A stretch of 64,000 nt of DNA from Microbulbifer rhizosphaerae (GTDB lineage Bacteria > Pseudomonadota > Gammaproteobacteria > Pseudomonadales > Cellvibrionaceae): assembly GCF_014191725.1 (NCBI RefSeq), contig NZ_JACHWZ010000013.1, forward strand, positions 62,001 to 126,000, given 5' to 3'. The translations under genes were made by a program, and so were the position numbers. Position 1 is the first letter of the stretch, and each line of letters starts with the position of its first letter. Below, piece after piece: positions 1 to 7,648 of this stretch. The notes under the pieces were generated by a model. The model saw nothing but the letters and a program-made list of their open reading frames with translations. It did no database searches and was not told the DNA's origin.

Positions 1-112
1 AATCGGCATGATAGGCAGGTAAATCCACCCGATATTCTGTCTTGCCACCCGCCTCCCGGAGGCGGCGCGCACGCTTTTCCGCCACCGCTCTCGTTTTTAC
101 CGATAGGCCCAT
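1..112 (-). CDS. 5' end of a small hypothetical protein (partial)
   Basis: An open frame runs from ATG at 112 to the window edge without a stop (37 codons seen). The start has a good ribosome binding site, GGAG about nine bases upstream. The visible peptide begins MGLSVKTRAVAEKRARRL and then turns to REAGGKTEYRVDLPAY, a basic helix followed by a possible strand, which loosely recalls short antitoxin-like or ribbon-helix-helix proteins. The family is not recognised and no function is claimed. It could be a chance frame; the Shine-Dalgarno site is the main support. Confidence 0.4.
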   Translation of the reverse strand, partial: MGLSVKTRAVAEKRARRLREAGGKTEYRVDLPAYHAD

Positions 113-253
113 TATCGACACTCCAATTCTATTGTCGCCGTGATTCAGCTCTCAGTTTGCGCCCCTGCCGGGCAATTGAGCGGGATTCCTTTGTGACCCG
201 CCATTCACAATGAGATTTTGTTCCTGCTTACGGCGATTTATTGAAACAATATT

Positions 254-907
254 TCAGCCACCACCCATGCGCGCCCGATTCAACTGCAGCCACTGCAGGC
301 TGATCACCGTGGCCGCGTTGTCGATCGGGCCGCCCGCCTCGGTGTGGGACTCCAGCACATCGAACACCGCCTGAAGTGGGAGCACCCGCAGGCGGATGTC
401 CTCGTGTTCGTTATCCAGGCCGAAATGACCCTCGGCGCCGCGGAGGTCCGCCAGGGCGCAAAAGAGGTGCAGGCGCTCGGAGCTGCCGCCGGGGCTGGGC
501 ATATAGCTGCGAATGTAGTGCAACTGCTCCACTTCCAGCCCGGCCTCCTCCTGCAGTTCGCGCCGCGCCACGGCTTCCAGGGACTCGCTCTCCTCCACCA
601 TACCCGCCACCACCTCCAGACACCAGGGCCCTTCGGGGCGATCCAGGGCGCCGATACGGAACTGCTCAGTGAGCGCGACCAATTCGTGGACCGGGTCGTA
701 GAGCAGCACCCCCACGGCGGCGCCGCGCACAAACAGTTCGCGCTCTATCTCACTGCTCCAGCCGCCGCGGAACAGCCGGTGGCGCAGGCGCAGTTTCTGC
801 ATGGTGAAGAACCCTTCAAACACCGCCTCCCGGGAGACGATTTCCACCGCGTCGCGGGCGAATTGCGGGGAGAGGTCGGTTTCGGTTTTTTTGTCGTTAT
901 CGGTCAT
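254..907 (-). CDS. nudF: ADP-ribose pyrophosphatase (Nudix hydrolase)
   Basis: 217 aa. It hydrolyses ADP-ribose and related ADP-sugars to AMP and a sugar phosphate in the cytoplasm. A complete Nudix box spans residues 102-124 (G102, E108, R116-E117, E120-E121, G123), with the metal-binding REXQEE core intact. Length and the N-terminal substrate-recognition region fit the NudF/YffH branch rather than MutT. It is the last of six minus-strand genes after the pqi-type operon; an 86-base gap containing a small hairpin separates it from the DUF4136 gene, so it may have its own promoter. In E. coli nudF lies next to tolC; here tolC is 5 kb away, with the pqi genes in between. Confidence 0.9.
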   Translation of the reverse strand: MTDNDKKTETDLSPQFARDAVEIVSREAVFEGFFTMQKLRLRHRLFRGGWSSEIERELFVRGAAVGVLLYDPVHELVALTEQFRIGALDRPEGPWCLEVVAGMVEESESLEAVARRELQEEAGLEVEQLHYIRSYMPSPGGSSERLHLFCALADLRGAEGHFGLDNEHEDIRLRVLPLQAVFDVLESHTEAGGPIDNAATVISLQWLQLNRARMGGG

Positions 908-948
908 TGTTCGGTTTTTCGCTTTGTCGATGACGTCCGTGGGCTTCA

Positions 949-973
949 GTAGAGTGCGCCGTGCGCACCCTAC
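949..973. terminator. intergenic hairpin between DUF4136 gene and nudF
   Basis: Arms GTAGAGTGCGC and GCGCACCCTAC pair with one mismatch around a three-base loop. There is no T-tract on either side, so it may be a REP-like hairpin or mRNA stabiliser rather than a true intrinsic terminator. Confidence 0.4.
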
Positions 974-992
974 ACGAGTCCCAGGTTTCCGG

Positions 993-1526
993 TCAGTACG
1001 GTGGGAAGCGGTTAAAGATCAGTGCCATCTCCTCGCGCAGCCGCTGCTGGTTCTGCGCCGGGTCCCGGTAGCGGCCGGCAGAGGATACCGTGCTGCCGCG
1101 CCAAAGGGGTGAGCGCTCGGGGGAGAGTACATCCACCACCAGGGTGTTTTCGCGGTAGTGGCGCACGTCCAGCGGCGCGCGCCAGCCCCATCCCCAATAG
1201 CGATAGCCGCCGTAGAGGGCGAGGCTGTCTTCATAAACGGCAACCTTGTCCACCGAGTAAAGCTGGACCCTGACCACGAAATCGGCGCTTTCGGCACTTT
1301 CCGCCGGCCGGTAGCGCGTGCGCAACAGGCCGTCCGCCGCCTGCCGGACGCGCTTCAGCTCCAGTGGCGATACCGGGCCACTGGCCAGCGGGTCCAACAG
1401 GTAGTAGCTGTCGAGCCGGGAGAAATCGGCCTGGGGGTCGTAGTCCACCACCACCGGGCTGGTGGCGACGCAGCCGGCCAGCGCGAGCGCCAACAGGGGG
1501 AAGAGGGTGCGCAAAATAACAGTCAT
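993..1526 (-). CDS. DUF4136 outer-membrane lipoprotein (first copy)
   Basis: 177 aa. Type II signal peptide with lipobox LAGC and modified C19; the following residue is not Asp, so outer-membrane sorting is expected. The body has the DUF4136 pattern (YDPQADFSRLDSYYLLDP near 29-46, VVRVQLYSV, a Tyr/Trp/Gly-rich stretch near 106-115, LVVDVLSPE). Strong AGGAG seven bases before the ATG. It ends the pqiA-pqiA-pqiB-DUF4136-DUF4136 run, 51 bases after its paralogue. The family has no established biochemical function. Its position matches that of the PqiC lipoprotein in other pqi operons, so a role in inter-membrane lipid transport is plausible but inferred. Confidence 0.8.
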   Translation of the reverse strand: MTVILRTLFPLLALALAGCVATSPVVVDYDPQADFSRLDSYYLLDPLASGPVSPLELKRVRQAADGLLRTRYRPAESAESADFVVRVQLYSVDKVAVYEDSLALYGGYRYWGWGWRAPLDVRHYRENTLVVDVLSPERSPLWRGSTVSSAGRYRDPAQNQQRLREEMALIFNRFPPY

Positions 1527-1577
1527 GCCAATCTCCTACTGCTGTTTTCAGAAGATCTGGCTTCCCTGCCTGGGTGT

Positions 1578-2129
1578 CTAGGGCGCCGCCGGAGGAAGAT
1601 CCTTCAGGAGATCGCGCACCGCAGCACTGAGTATACGCCGGCGTTCCGCGGCGTCCTCCGAGCGCGTCATCAGCTTGGAGGCACTGCCGCCCCAGATGGA
1701 CGGCTCCCCGGGGCGGCCGATGCCCAAGGTCAGGGTGACCCGCGGCGCACCGGTGCGCGTGGGCAGTTCCACCACCCCGGGAGTCGCGTTGCTGTCGAAT
1801 TGCGCATCCCAGCTGGAATCGGTGGGGTCGCCGGCAAACTGCTCCTCAATCACCGCCACCTGGTAGTCCACCACCATGTCCGCGCCGGCGCCGTTCTCCA
1901 CCAAACGATAACCCCGGGCGCCCATCTCCGCGGCCACTACGTCGCGCATTTCCTGGTCCAGTTCCACCAGTTGTGCCGACACCTCGGGCATATCACCGAG
2001 TGCCGACGGGCCCCAGGTATAGGTAGAGAAGGCCACCGGCGCCACCCGCGGCTCCACCCTCTGCACCTCCATGGTTTCACAAGCGGCCAATAGCAATACG
2101 GCAAGCAGGCCAATTAATTTTATACGCAT
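1578..2129 (-). CDS. DUF4136 outer-membrane lipoprotein (second copy)
   Basis: 183 aa. Lipobox LAAC with C17. DUF4136 features include FSTYTWGP, DMVVDYQVAVIEEQF and a C-terminal VTLTLGIG/IWGGSASK stretch, ending with a helix holding catalytically unremarkable Arg/Leu residues. An AGGGAT site precedes the ATG. It begins 19 bases after pqiB, so it is almost surely co-transcribed with the MCE protein. It is only distantly similar to the DUF4136 protein that follows, so the pair is an old duplication rather than a recent one. An outer-membrane partner for the MCE tube is the favoured guess. Confidence 0.8.
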   Translation of the reverse strand: MRIKLIGLLAVLLLAACETMEVQRVEPRVAPVAFSTYTWGPSALGDMPEVSAQLVELDQEMRDVVAAEMGARGYRLVENGAGADMVVDYQVAVIEEQFAGDPTDSSWDAQFDSNATPGVVELPTRTGAPRVTLTLGIGRPGEPSIWGGSASKLMTRSEDAAERRRILSAAVRDLLKDLPPAAP

Positions 2130-2148
2130 AGCAAATCCCTGTTCCCTG

Positions 2149-4488
2149 TTACTTGGCCGGCTCGGTCGAACCGTACAATTCTATTTTAGGACTCCAGCGC
2201 AGCCACTCCGGTTTCGCCTCCGGATAGAGGGGGTAGTGGCTGCCGGATTCCACTTCCCGCCCCATATTCGGCCCCTCAGGGGTGGCGAAGGCGACGCCGC
2301 CGGCGAGGAGCGCCCGGGCCGACTCGGTGTGAACACTGAGGCCGCTCATCAGGCCGAAGTTGACATCCACACCGCTGGCGTTCCAGAACACCGTGTGTTC
2401 GCGCACCAGGGTGCGATAACGCGGCTCGATATAGACATAGATATAAACCCGGTCCGCCAGTTCCCCGAGAGCGAAACCGGTCACTTCCCCCACCTGCACC
2501 TGACGGTAGTAGACCGGGCTGCCGGGGGCCAGCGAACCGCGCCGCGGCGCGTCCAGGATCACCGTGAGCCCGGGGCGCATCATGGTGTCCGCCAGGCCGG
2601 GGGTCGGCGGCTCGGCAAGGGCGATGAACTCCAACTGCACTTCCCCGCCGCCGGGTTCCAGCGCCAGATAGCGGCCGCTGACGAGGGTGTCCAGGTTCTT
2701 CACTTTGTCGATATCTATCTGCGGCGACACCACCCAGAAGCGGGTGCCGGCCCGCGCGAAGTGCTCGGCGCGGTGATAGAGTTTGGCGGTGGCACGCACC
2801 GATTCCAGCTCGCGGCCAAGGCGCAGGCGGGTGATTTCCCCAACCTGGACGCCCTTGTAGCGGATCGGCGAGCCCTCTTTGAGGCCGGAGGCGTCGGACA
2901 GGGCGATATGAATGGTCACGCCCTCTTCCAGCGCAGCCTCGCGGCTACTGTAGAGATGGAAGGTGTCGCCGCTGCGCGCCGGGCCGGCGCTCTCCTGCGC
3001 TCCCGGGGGGCTCCCGAAGGCGACGCCGCCGCGCACCAGAGACATCAGCGAGTCGGCCTCCACCTCGACGCCGCCGAAGCTGGCGCTGGCGCGCAGGCCG
3101 CTGATATTCCAGAAGCGGGTGCGATTGTTCACCAGATAGGCATAGCGCGGCTCGATTACCACGAACACCTCCACGCGCTCGCCGTCTCGGCTCAGCTTCA
3201 TACCCTGAACCGTGCCCACCGGGATGCGCCGGTAGTAGACGGAGGCGCCGCGCTGCAGGGAGCCGGTGGTGCGCGCGGTCAGGCGCAGGTGCAGGCCGGG
3301 TGCCCGCGGGTCCCGCGGCGGCGGCGAGGCGAGGGCGTCGAAGGTGCGCCGGGAGCGCTGGCCGCGGCGCAGATCCACCTCAATGCGGTTGCCCTTGAGC
3401 AAATCGCTGAGGCCGCTGGCGATATCCAGAGTGGGAGGAGCGATCCAGAAGCGGGTATTTTCGCTCAGCAGCTCGTCGGTGATCGGGTCCATCAGCACCG
3501 TCACCTCCATGCCTTTCATATTGCGACTGGCCTTCACTGAGCTGACCTCGCCCACCTTGATACCCTGGTAGAGCACCTGGGTGCTGCCGGGGGTGACACT
3601 GACCCCGCGATCGAAATTGAGTGTCACCGGAATACCGGCGTCCGCATCAGCGAAACTCTCGTAAAGCTTGAATTCACTGCCATCCACCGCCAGCGGCGAA
3701 TGGCGCTGGTTTTCCGGGGTGTAGAAACTCACGCCACCGGCCACCAGCGCGGCCAGGGACTCCATGTTCACCGTCACCCCGCTGATATCGCCCTCGATGG
3801 ACAGCCCGGAACTATTCCAGAAGCGGCTGCCGCGGTGTACCAGGTGAGCGTATTCGCGGCGGATAAAGAGGTCGATCTGCACCCGGGAGTCATCCTCGCT
3901 CAGATGGTAATTCTCCACCTGGCCCACCTGCAGTTGCCGGTAGTAGACCGGCGAACCCCGATTCAGAGACCCCAGCCGCGGCGCATTGACCACCACGCGC
4001 AGGCCCTCACCGCGCACGTGGGCGGGGGGCTCCGCCAGGGCCACGAATTCCCGCTCGCGCGCGCCGCTGCCCGGCTCCACGGCGATGTAGTTGCCGGACA
4101 CCAGCGCCTCCAGGCCGCTCACCCCGGTGATCGAGAATTCCGGCTTGACCAGCCAGAACCTGCTGCCCTCCACCAGCAGGTACTCGGCACTGCGATTGAA
4201 ATCCACCTCGGCGAGTACTCCATCGGCGCCATCCAGTTCCCGGGCATTGGGCACCAGGCGGAAATCCCGCACCACGCCGATATCCACCCCGGAGTACTTC
4301 ACCGGGGTCTTGCCCTTTACGAGGCCCTCGCCGGAGGGAAAGAGGATAGTGACGCGGATGTCGCCCTGGGTGAAATCCCGGTACACCAACCACACTGCGA
4401 TCAGCGCCGCGGTCAGCGGCAGCAGCCACACCAGGGGCAGGCCGCGGCTGCGCCGGAGCACGCCCTCCCGGGCAAACTCTTCAGCCAT
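2149..4488 (-). CDS. pqiB: PqiB/LetB-type multi-MCE inter-membrane transport protein
   Basis: 779 aa. One N-terminal membrane helix (about 16-35), then six MlaD/MCE repeats starting near residues 42, 162, 285, 397, 523 and 638. Each has the VKYSGVDIGVV / VYYRQLQVGQV type core and most have the later FWxxxP/SG block. Proteins of this kind stack into hydrophobic tubes that carry lipids across the periplasm. E. coli PqiB has three MCE domains and LetB seven, so six is between the two. The chosen ATG at 4488 overlaps the stop of the upstream pqiA by eight bases (ATGGCTGA), implying coupled translation; an upstream in-frame start at 4533 would lie inside pqiA. The two following DUF4136 lipoproteins probably complete the system. 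Confidence 0.9.
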   Translation of the reverse strand: MAEEFAREGVLRRSRGLPLVWLLPLTAALIAVWLVYRDFTQGDIRVTILFPSGEGLVKGKTPVKYSGVDIGVVRDFRLVPNARELDGADGVLAEVDFNRSAEYLLVEGSRFWLVKPEFSITGVSGLEALVSGNYIAVEPGSGAREREFVALAEPPAHVRGEGLRVVVNAPRLGSLNRGSPVYYRQLQVGQVENYHLSEDDSRVQIDLFIRREYAHLVHRGSRFWNSSGLSIEGDISGVTVNMESLAALVAGGVSFYTPENQRHSPLAVDGSEFKLYESFADADAGIPVTLNFDRGVSVTPGSTQVLYQGIKVGEVSSVKASRNMKGMEVTVLMDPITDELLSENTRFWIAPPTLDIASGLSDLLKGNRIEVDLRRGQRSRRTFDALASPPPRDPRAPGLHLRLTARTTGSLQRGASVYYRRIPVGTVQGMKLSRDGERVEVFVVIEPRYAYLVNNRTRFWNISGLRASASFGGVEVEADSLMSLVRGGVAFGSPPGAQESAGPARSGDTFHLYSSREAALEEGVTIHIALSDASGLKEGSPIRYKGVQVGEITRLRLGRELESVRATAKLYHRAEHFARAGTRFWVVSPQIDIDKVKNLDTLVSGRYLALEPGGGEVQLEFIALAEPPTPGLADTMMRPGLTVILDAPRRGSLAPGSPVYYRQVQVGEVTGFALGELADRVYIYVYIEPRYRTLVREHTVFWNASGVDVNFGLMSGLSVHTESARALLAGGVAFATPEGPNMGREVESGSHYPLYPEAKPEWLRWSPKIELYGSTEPAK

Positions 4489-5146
4489 TCCGCACCGCTC
4501 CCTCCACTGCGCCCTTCCGCCCCCGGCGCGCATCGTAGGCGTCCCAGATCAGGCGCGGATCGAAGAAGCGGGCCGCCAGCATGGTCACCACCACCACGGT
4601 GGCAAAGGCGGTACTCCCGGGGCCGGCGGCCACTTCGGCGATGGCCCCCATGTCCACCAGCGCCACCAGGATGGAGATCATGAACAGGTCCAGCAGCGAC
4701 CAGCGGCCGATCGCCGATACCACCCGGTACAACTGCATCGCCTGCAGAGGGATCAGCGGCAGGCGGAACTGTATCTGCACCAGCAACAGCACCAACCCCA
4801 CCAGTTTCATCACCGGCACCGCGATACTGGCCACGAACACGATCAGGGCGATCCCCCAGAGGCCGGTGTCATACAGCTGCATCACCCCGCTGACAATGGT
4901 GCTGGGCTCACCGGCTCCCAGGTAAATGACGGTCATCACCGGCAGGATATTGGCGGGCACCAGCAGGAAGGCGCCGGTAATGACAAAGGCCCAGGTTAAG
5001 GTGAGGCTGCCCACCTGGCGGGTGTGCACCCGCGCGCCGCAACGGGGGCAGCGGCAGGACTCCTCGCCCTGGGGCATGCGCACCAGTTGGTGGCAGCAGA
5101 GGCAACTGGTGAGCCCGGATTCCCGCGCTTTTGGCGGCCCGGTCAC
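4481..5146 (-). CDS. pqiA: PqiA-family membrane protein, second half-size subunit
   Basis: 221 aa from a GTG start. The start overlaps the stop of the preceding pqiA by four bases (GTGA); the longer frame upstream is only an out-of-frame reading of that gene. A zinc-ribbon-like pair of CxxC motifs lies at the N-terminus (CLCC and CPRC), followed by four predicted membrane helices and a short basic tail. Classical PqiA/LetA proteins of about 420 aa contain two such ribbon-plus-four-helix units; here each unit is a separate gene. It is the inner-membrane partner of the MCE tube encoded next. Confidence 0.88.
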   Translation of the reverse strand: MTGPPKARESGLTSCLCCHQLVRMPQGEESCRCPRCGARVHTRQVGSLTLTWAFVITGAFLLVPANILPVMTVIYLGAGEPSTIVSGVMQLYDTGLWGIALIVFVASIAVPVMKLVGLVLLLVQIQFRLPLIPLQAMQLYRVVSAIGRWSLLDLFMISILVALVDMGAIAEVAAGPGSTAFATVVVVTMLAARFFDPRLIWDAYDARRGRKGAVEGAVRNG

Positions 5147-5811
5147 GGCCCGTCTCCCGCGGCTTCCCCAGCCGGCGGCCGGTCCCGGCGCCGGGCCATG
5201 CGCGCCCAGACCGCGTGAGGATCGAAACTCAGGGTGGTCAGGTTGGAAACCAGCATCATAGCGGCAAAGCAGTAGAGTCCCGGCTCCACCACCATCTTCC
5301 CAAGGTCGCTCATTTTGACCAGCGCCACCAGTATGCCCAGCATATACACGTCCAGCATGGCCCAGTCCCGCAGGTGATGATACCAGCGCACTGCGTTGGC
5401 CACCGGGCGGTCCAGAGCCTCCCAGCCGCAGCCCCAACTGATAAAGGCCAGCAGGGTAAATTTGCCCAGCGGCGCCAGTACGCTGCAGAAGAGTACCAGG
5501 GAGGAAAGCCAGATATAACCGGCACCAAACAGCGACTGCACCCCGTTGAACAGCGTGTTTTCAGCGCCGAAGGTAAAAATGGAAAAGTGCAGCAGCGGCA
5601 GGGTGGCGGACGGGATGAACAGCAGCAGGCCGGTAAGGCTCAGTGCCGCGGTATAACGAATGCTGTGTGCGCCGTTGCGATGCAGAGTGGCATTGCAACG
5701 GGGGCACACCAATTTCTGCCCCAGGGGGGCCACCGCGCGCTCCAGCAACAGGTCGCACTGATGGCAGGCGCGCCGCCAGGGCCCGGGCTTTTTTTGCACT
5801 GCCTGCTCCAT
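5143..5811 (-). CDS. pqiA: PqiA-family membrane protein, first half-size subunit
   Basis: 222 aa from ATG at 5811; an upstream in-frame TTG at 5853 would add 14 residues. N-terminal CxxC pair (CHQC, then CPRC about 20 residues on) followed by four membrane helices with the conserved LDVYMLGILVALVKM segment. Head gene of the minus-strand operon pqiA-pqiA-pqiB-lipoprotein-lipoprotein, divergent from tolC. The split of PqiA into two tandem genes, each with its own zinc ribbon, suggests a heterodimer equivalent to one full-length PqiA or LetA. Function in lipid or hydrophobic-compound transport is inferred from the family. Confidence 0.86.
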   Translation of the reverse strand: MEQAVQKKPGPWRRACHQCDLLLERAVAPLGQKLVCPRCNATLHRNGAHSIRYTAALSLTGLLLFIPSATLPLLHFSIFTFGAENTLFNGVQSLFGAGYIWLSSLVLFCSVLAPLGKFTLLAFISWGCGWEALDRPVANAVRWYHHLRDWAMLDVYMLGILVALVKMSDLGKMVVEPGLYCFAAMMLVSNLTTLSFDPHAVWARMARRRDRPPAGEAAGDGP

Positions 5812-6092
5812 CGCAATTCTTGCCCTTTTCTGCAAGATGTTTGCCGCATCCAAAATAAATCCGGCTGCGTCTATTGCATCGATGAGTTTCGCCCGGATAT
5901 CGGTAACACCGGTTTTTACCGCTTAATCACCGGTAGCCGCACATTCGCGTCGGTTTAACGAAGATATACCAAAATGCCGCCATCGTCGCCTCGACGCCCC
6001 CCCAGGCCACGGGTACACTTTCGCGACTGCTTTCGCCAGGGGGGAGACTGGCAGCGCTTTGAGACCGCACCCACCACAGGAAGTTTAAACAG
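5812..6092. promoter_or_regulatory. divergent promoter region pqiA / tolC
   Basis: 281 bases between divergent genes. It contains two ACCGGT palindromes (near 5909 and 5930) and an AT-rich TATACC near 5965 that could be a -10 element for tolC. A good AGGAAG site precedes the tolC ATG. No recognised operator was found; no gene is supported here. Confidence 0.35.
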
Positions 6093-7604
6093 ATGAAAAG
6101 AAGTGATGTCACTCCGGGCCATTCCCCGCGCCCGTTGAAAACTCATATCACCGCCGCGCTGAAAACGCATTTCGCGGCCGCGCTGAAGGCTCCGCTCGCC
6201 GCCGCCCTAGTGGGCTTCGGTGCAATGCAGGCTCAGGCCGATACCCTGTGGGAGATCTACCTGCAGGCCCTGGACAACGATCCGCAGCTGGCCGCCGACC
6301 GCGCCGCTTATCACGCCGGATTGGAGGCGAAAAATCTTGGCCGCTCGGCGCTGTTGCCGCAGATCCAGGGCACCGCCGAGGCCAGTAAAGTCCGCTCCGA
6401 TACCGACAGGGTCCAGAGCCAATTCAACGACGACGGCACTATCTTGGTGATTCCGACCACCACTAAGAGCGACACCGACGATCGAACTTACAGCGTCAGG
6501 CTGGACCAGGCGATATTCGATCTGCCGGCTTGGTTCGGCTACAAGCAGGGCAAGAAGATCAGCGAACAGGCCGCCGCCGAGTTCAGCGCCAACCAGCAGG
6601 AGATGATGCTGCGAGTTTCCGTCGCCTACTTTGACGTACTGCGCGCCTACGACGTGCTGGAGGCCGCAATCGCCGAAGAGGAGGCCCTGGCCAAGCAGTT
6701 GGAACAAACCCAGCAGCGCTTCGAGGTGGGTCTCACCGCCATCACCGACGTCTACGATTCCCGGGCCGCCTACGAGAACGCGGTAGCACGGCGGCTCACC
6801 GCCCAGGACGACTTGCTCAGCAATTTCGACGCCCTGTCGGTGCTCACCGGCGGCCACCACGATTCGGTGGCCCCCCTGGGCGGGGATTTCGCGGTGGTCG
6901 CACCGGAACCCATAGAGCGCAGCGCCTGGGTGGACTTCGCCCTGGCCAACAACTTCGACCTGAAGGCCTCCCGCCTGGCCGCGGATGCCGCCGGCTATAG
7001 CGCCCGCGCCGCCGCGGCCGAGCATCTGCCGACCCTGACCGGTTCTTTGAACTACCAGAAGTACCACAGCGACGGCGATCTGGAAATCGACTCGCAAACG
7101 ATTCCAATCGATACCACTCAGGAAACCAGAATCGCAGCAATCACCTTGCAGGTACCCATCTACACCGGCGGCCGCCTCAGCGCCAGCCGCCGCGAGGCGC
7201 GCAACCTCGCCTTCCAGGCGGAGGACCTGAGCAATCTGGTGGAACGTGACACCGTGCAGAACACCCGCACCCTGCACCGCGCGGTGGTTACCGACGTGTC
7301 CCGGGTGGAGGCGCGCCAGCAGGCAGTGATCTCCGCCAAGAGCGCCCTGGAGGCTACCCAGGCGGGTTACGAGGTGGGCACCCGCAATATCGTGGACGTG
7401 CTGCTGGCCCAGCGCACCCTCGCCCAGTCGCGCACCGACTTCGCCAACGCTCTCTACGACTATATCCAGAATACCCTGGACCTGAAGCGGGCGGCGGGAC
7501 TGCTGGCGCCGGACGACCTGCAGAGCCTGGAAAGGGAACTCAATCCCGCCACCCCGGTTTACCGTGTGGCGGAAGCGGTGATGGTAGCGCCGCCTACCAA
7601 ATGA
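6093..7604 (+). CDS. tolC: TolC outer-membrane efflux channel
   Basis: 503 aa. Outer-membrane beta-barrel/alpha-tunnel protein serving tripartite efflux pumps and type I secretion. The mature protein probably begins after the AQA site near residue 49 (ADTLWEIYLQALDNDPQL is the typical start). Two outer-membrane efflux repeats follow, with the RRLTAQDDLL and LLAQRTLAQSRTDFANALYDYI helices. The pre-sequence is unusually long and holds three 8-residue repeats (LKTHITAA, LKTHFAAA, LKAPLAAA; 6135-6206). AGGAAG nine bases upstream of the ATG supports this start. Monocistronic; it faces waaA across a 43-base gap containing a shared hairpin. Confidence 0.95.
   Translation: MKRSDVTPGHSPRPLKTHITAALKTHFAAALKAPLAAALVGFGAMQAQADTLWEIYLQALDNDPQLAADRAAYHAGLEAKNLGRSALLPQIQGTAEASKVRSDTDRVQSQFNDDGTILVIPTTTKSDTDDRTYSVRLDQAIFDLPAWFGYKQGKKISEQAAAEFSANQQEMMLRVSVAYFDVLRAYDVLEAAIAEEEALAKQLEQTQQRFEVGLTAITDVYDSRAAYENAVARRLTAQDDLLSNFDALSVLTGGHHDSVAPLGGDFAVVAPEPIERSAWVDFALANNFDLKASRLAADAAGYSARAAAAEHLPTLTGSLNYQKYHSDGDLEIDSQTIPIDTTQETRIAAITLQVPIYTGGRLSASRREARNLAFQAEDLSNLVERDTVQNTRTLHRAVVTDVSRVEARQQAVISAKSALEATQAGYEVGTRNIVDVLLAQRTLAQSRTDFANALYDYIQNTLDLKRAAGLLAPDDLQSLERELNPATPVYRVAEAVMVAPPTK
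6135..6206 (+). repeat. three 24-bp tandem repeats in the tolC signal-peptide region
   Basis: Units at 6135-6158, 6159-6182 and 6183-6206 encode LKTHITAA, LKTHFAAA and LKAPLAAA. The copies have diverged in sequence but not in length, keeping an amphipathic Leu-Lys-Ala pattern ahead of the hydrophobic core. Confidence 0.75.
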
Positions 7605-7627
7605 GCAGCGGCTCCGGGCTTCCCATC

Positions 7628-7648
7628 GGGCGAACCCTGCGTTCGCCC
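7628..7648. terminator. shared hairpin between convergent tolC and waaA
   Basis: Perfect arms GGGCGAAC and GTTCGCCC around a five-base loop, followed on the plus strand by TAAATTAAA. It overlaps the waaA TAG stop by one base. It probably terminates both genes, although the T-tract is weak. Confidence 0.5.

Noticed and set aside
2071..3540. 489-codon open frame on the plus strand
   Set aside because: Antisense to the multi-MCE gene; no recognisable domain.
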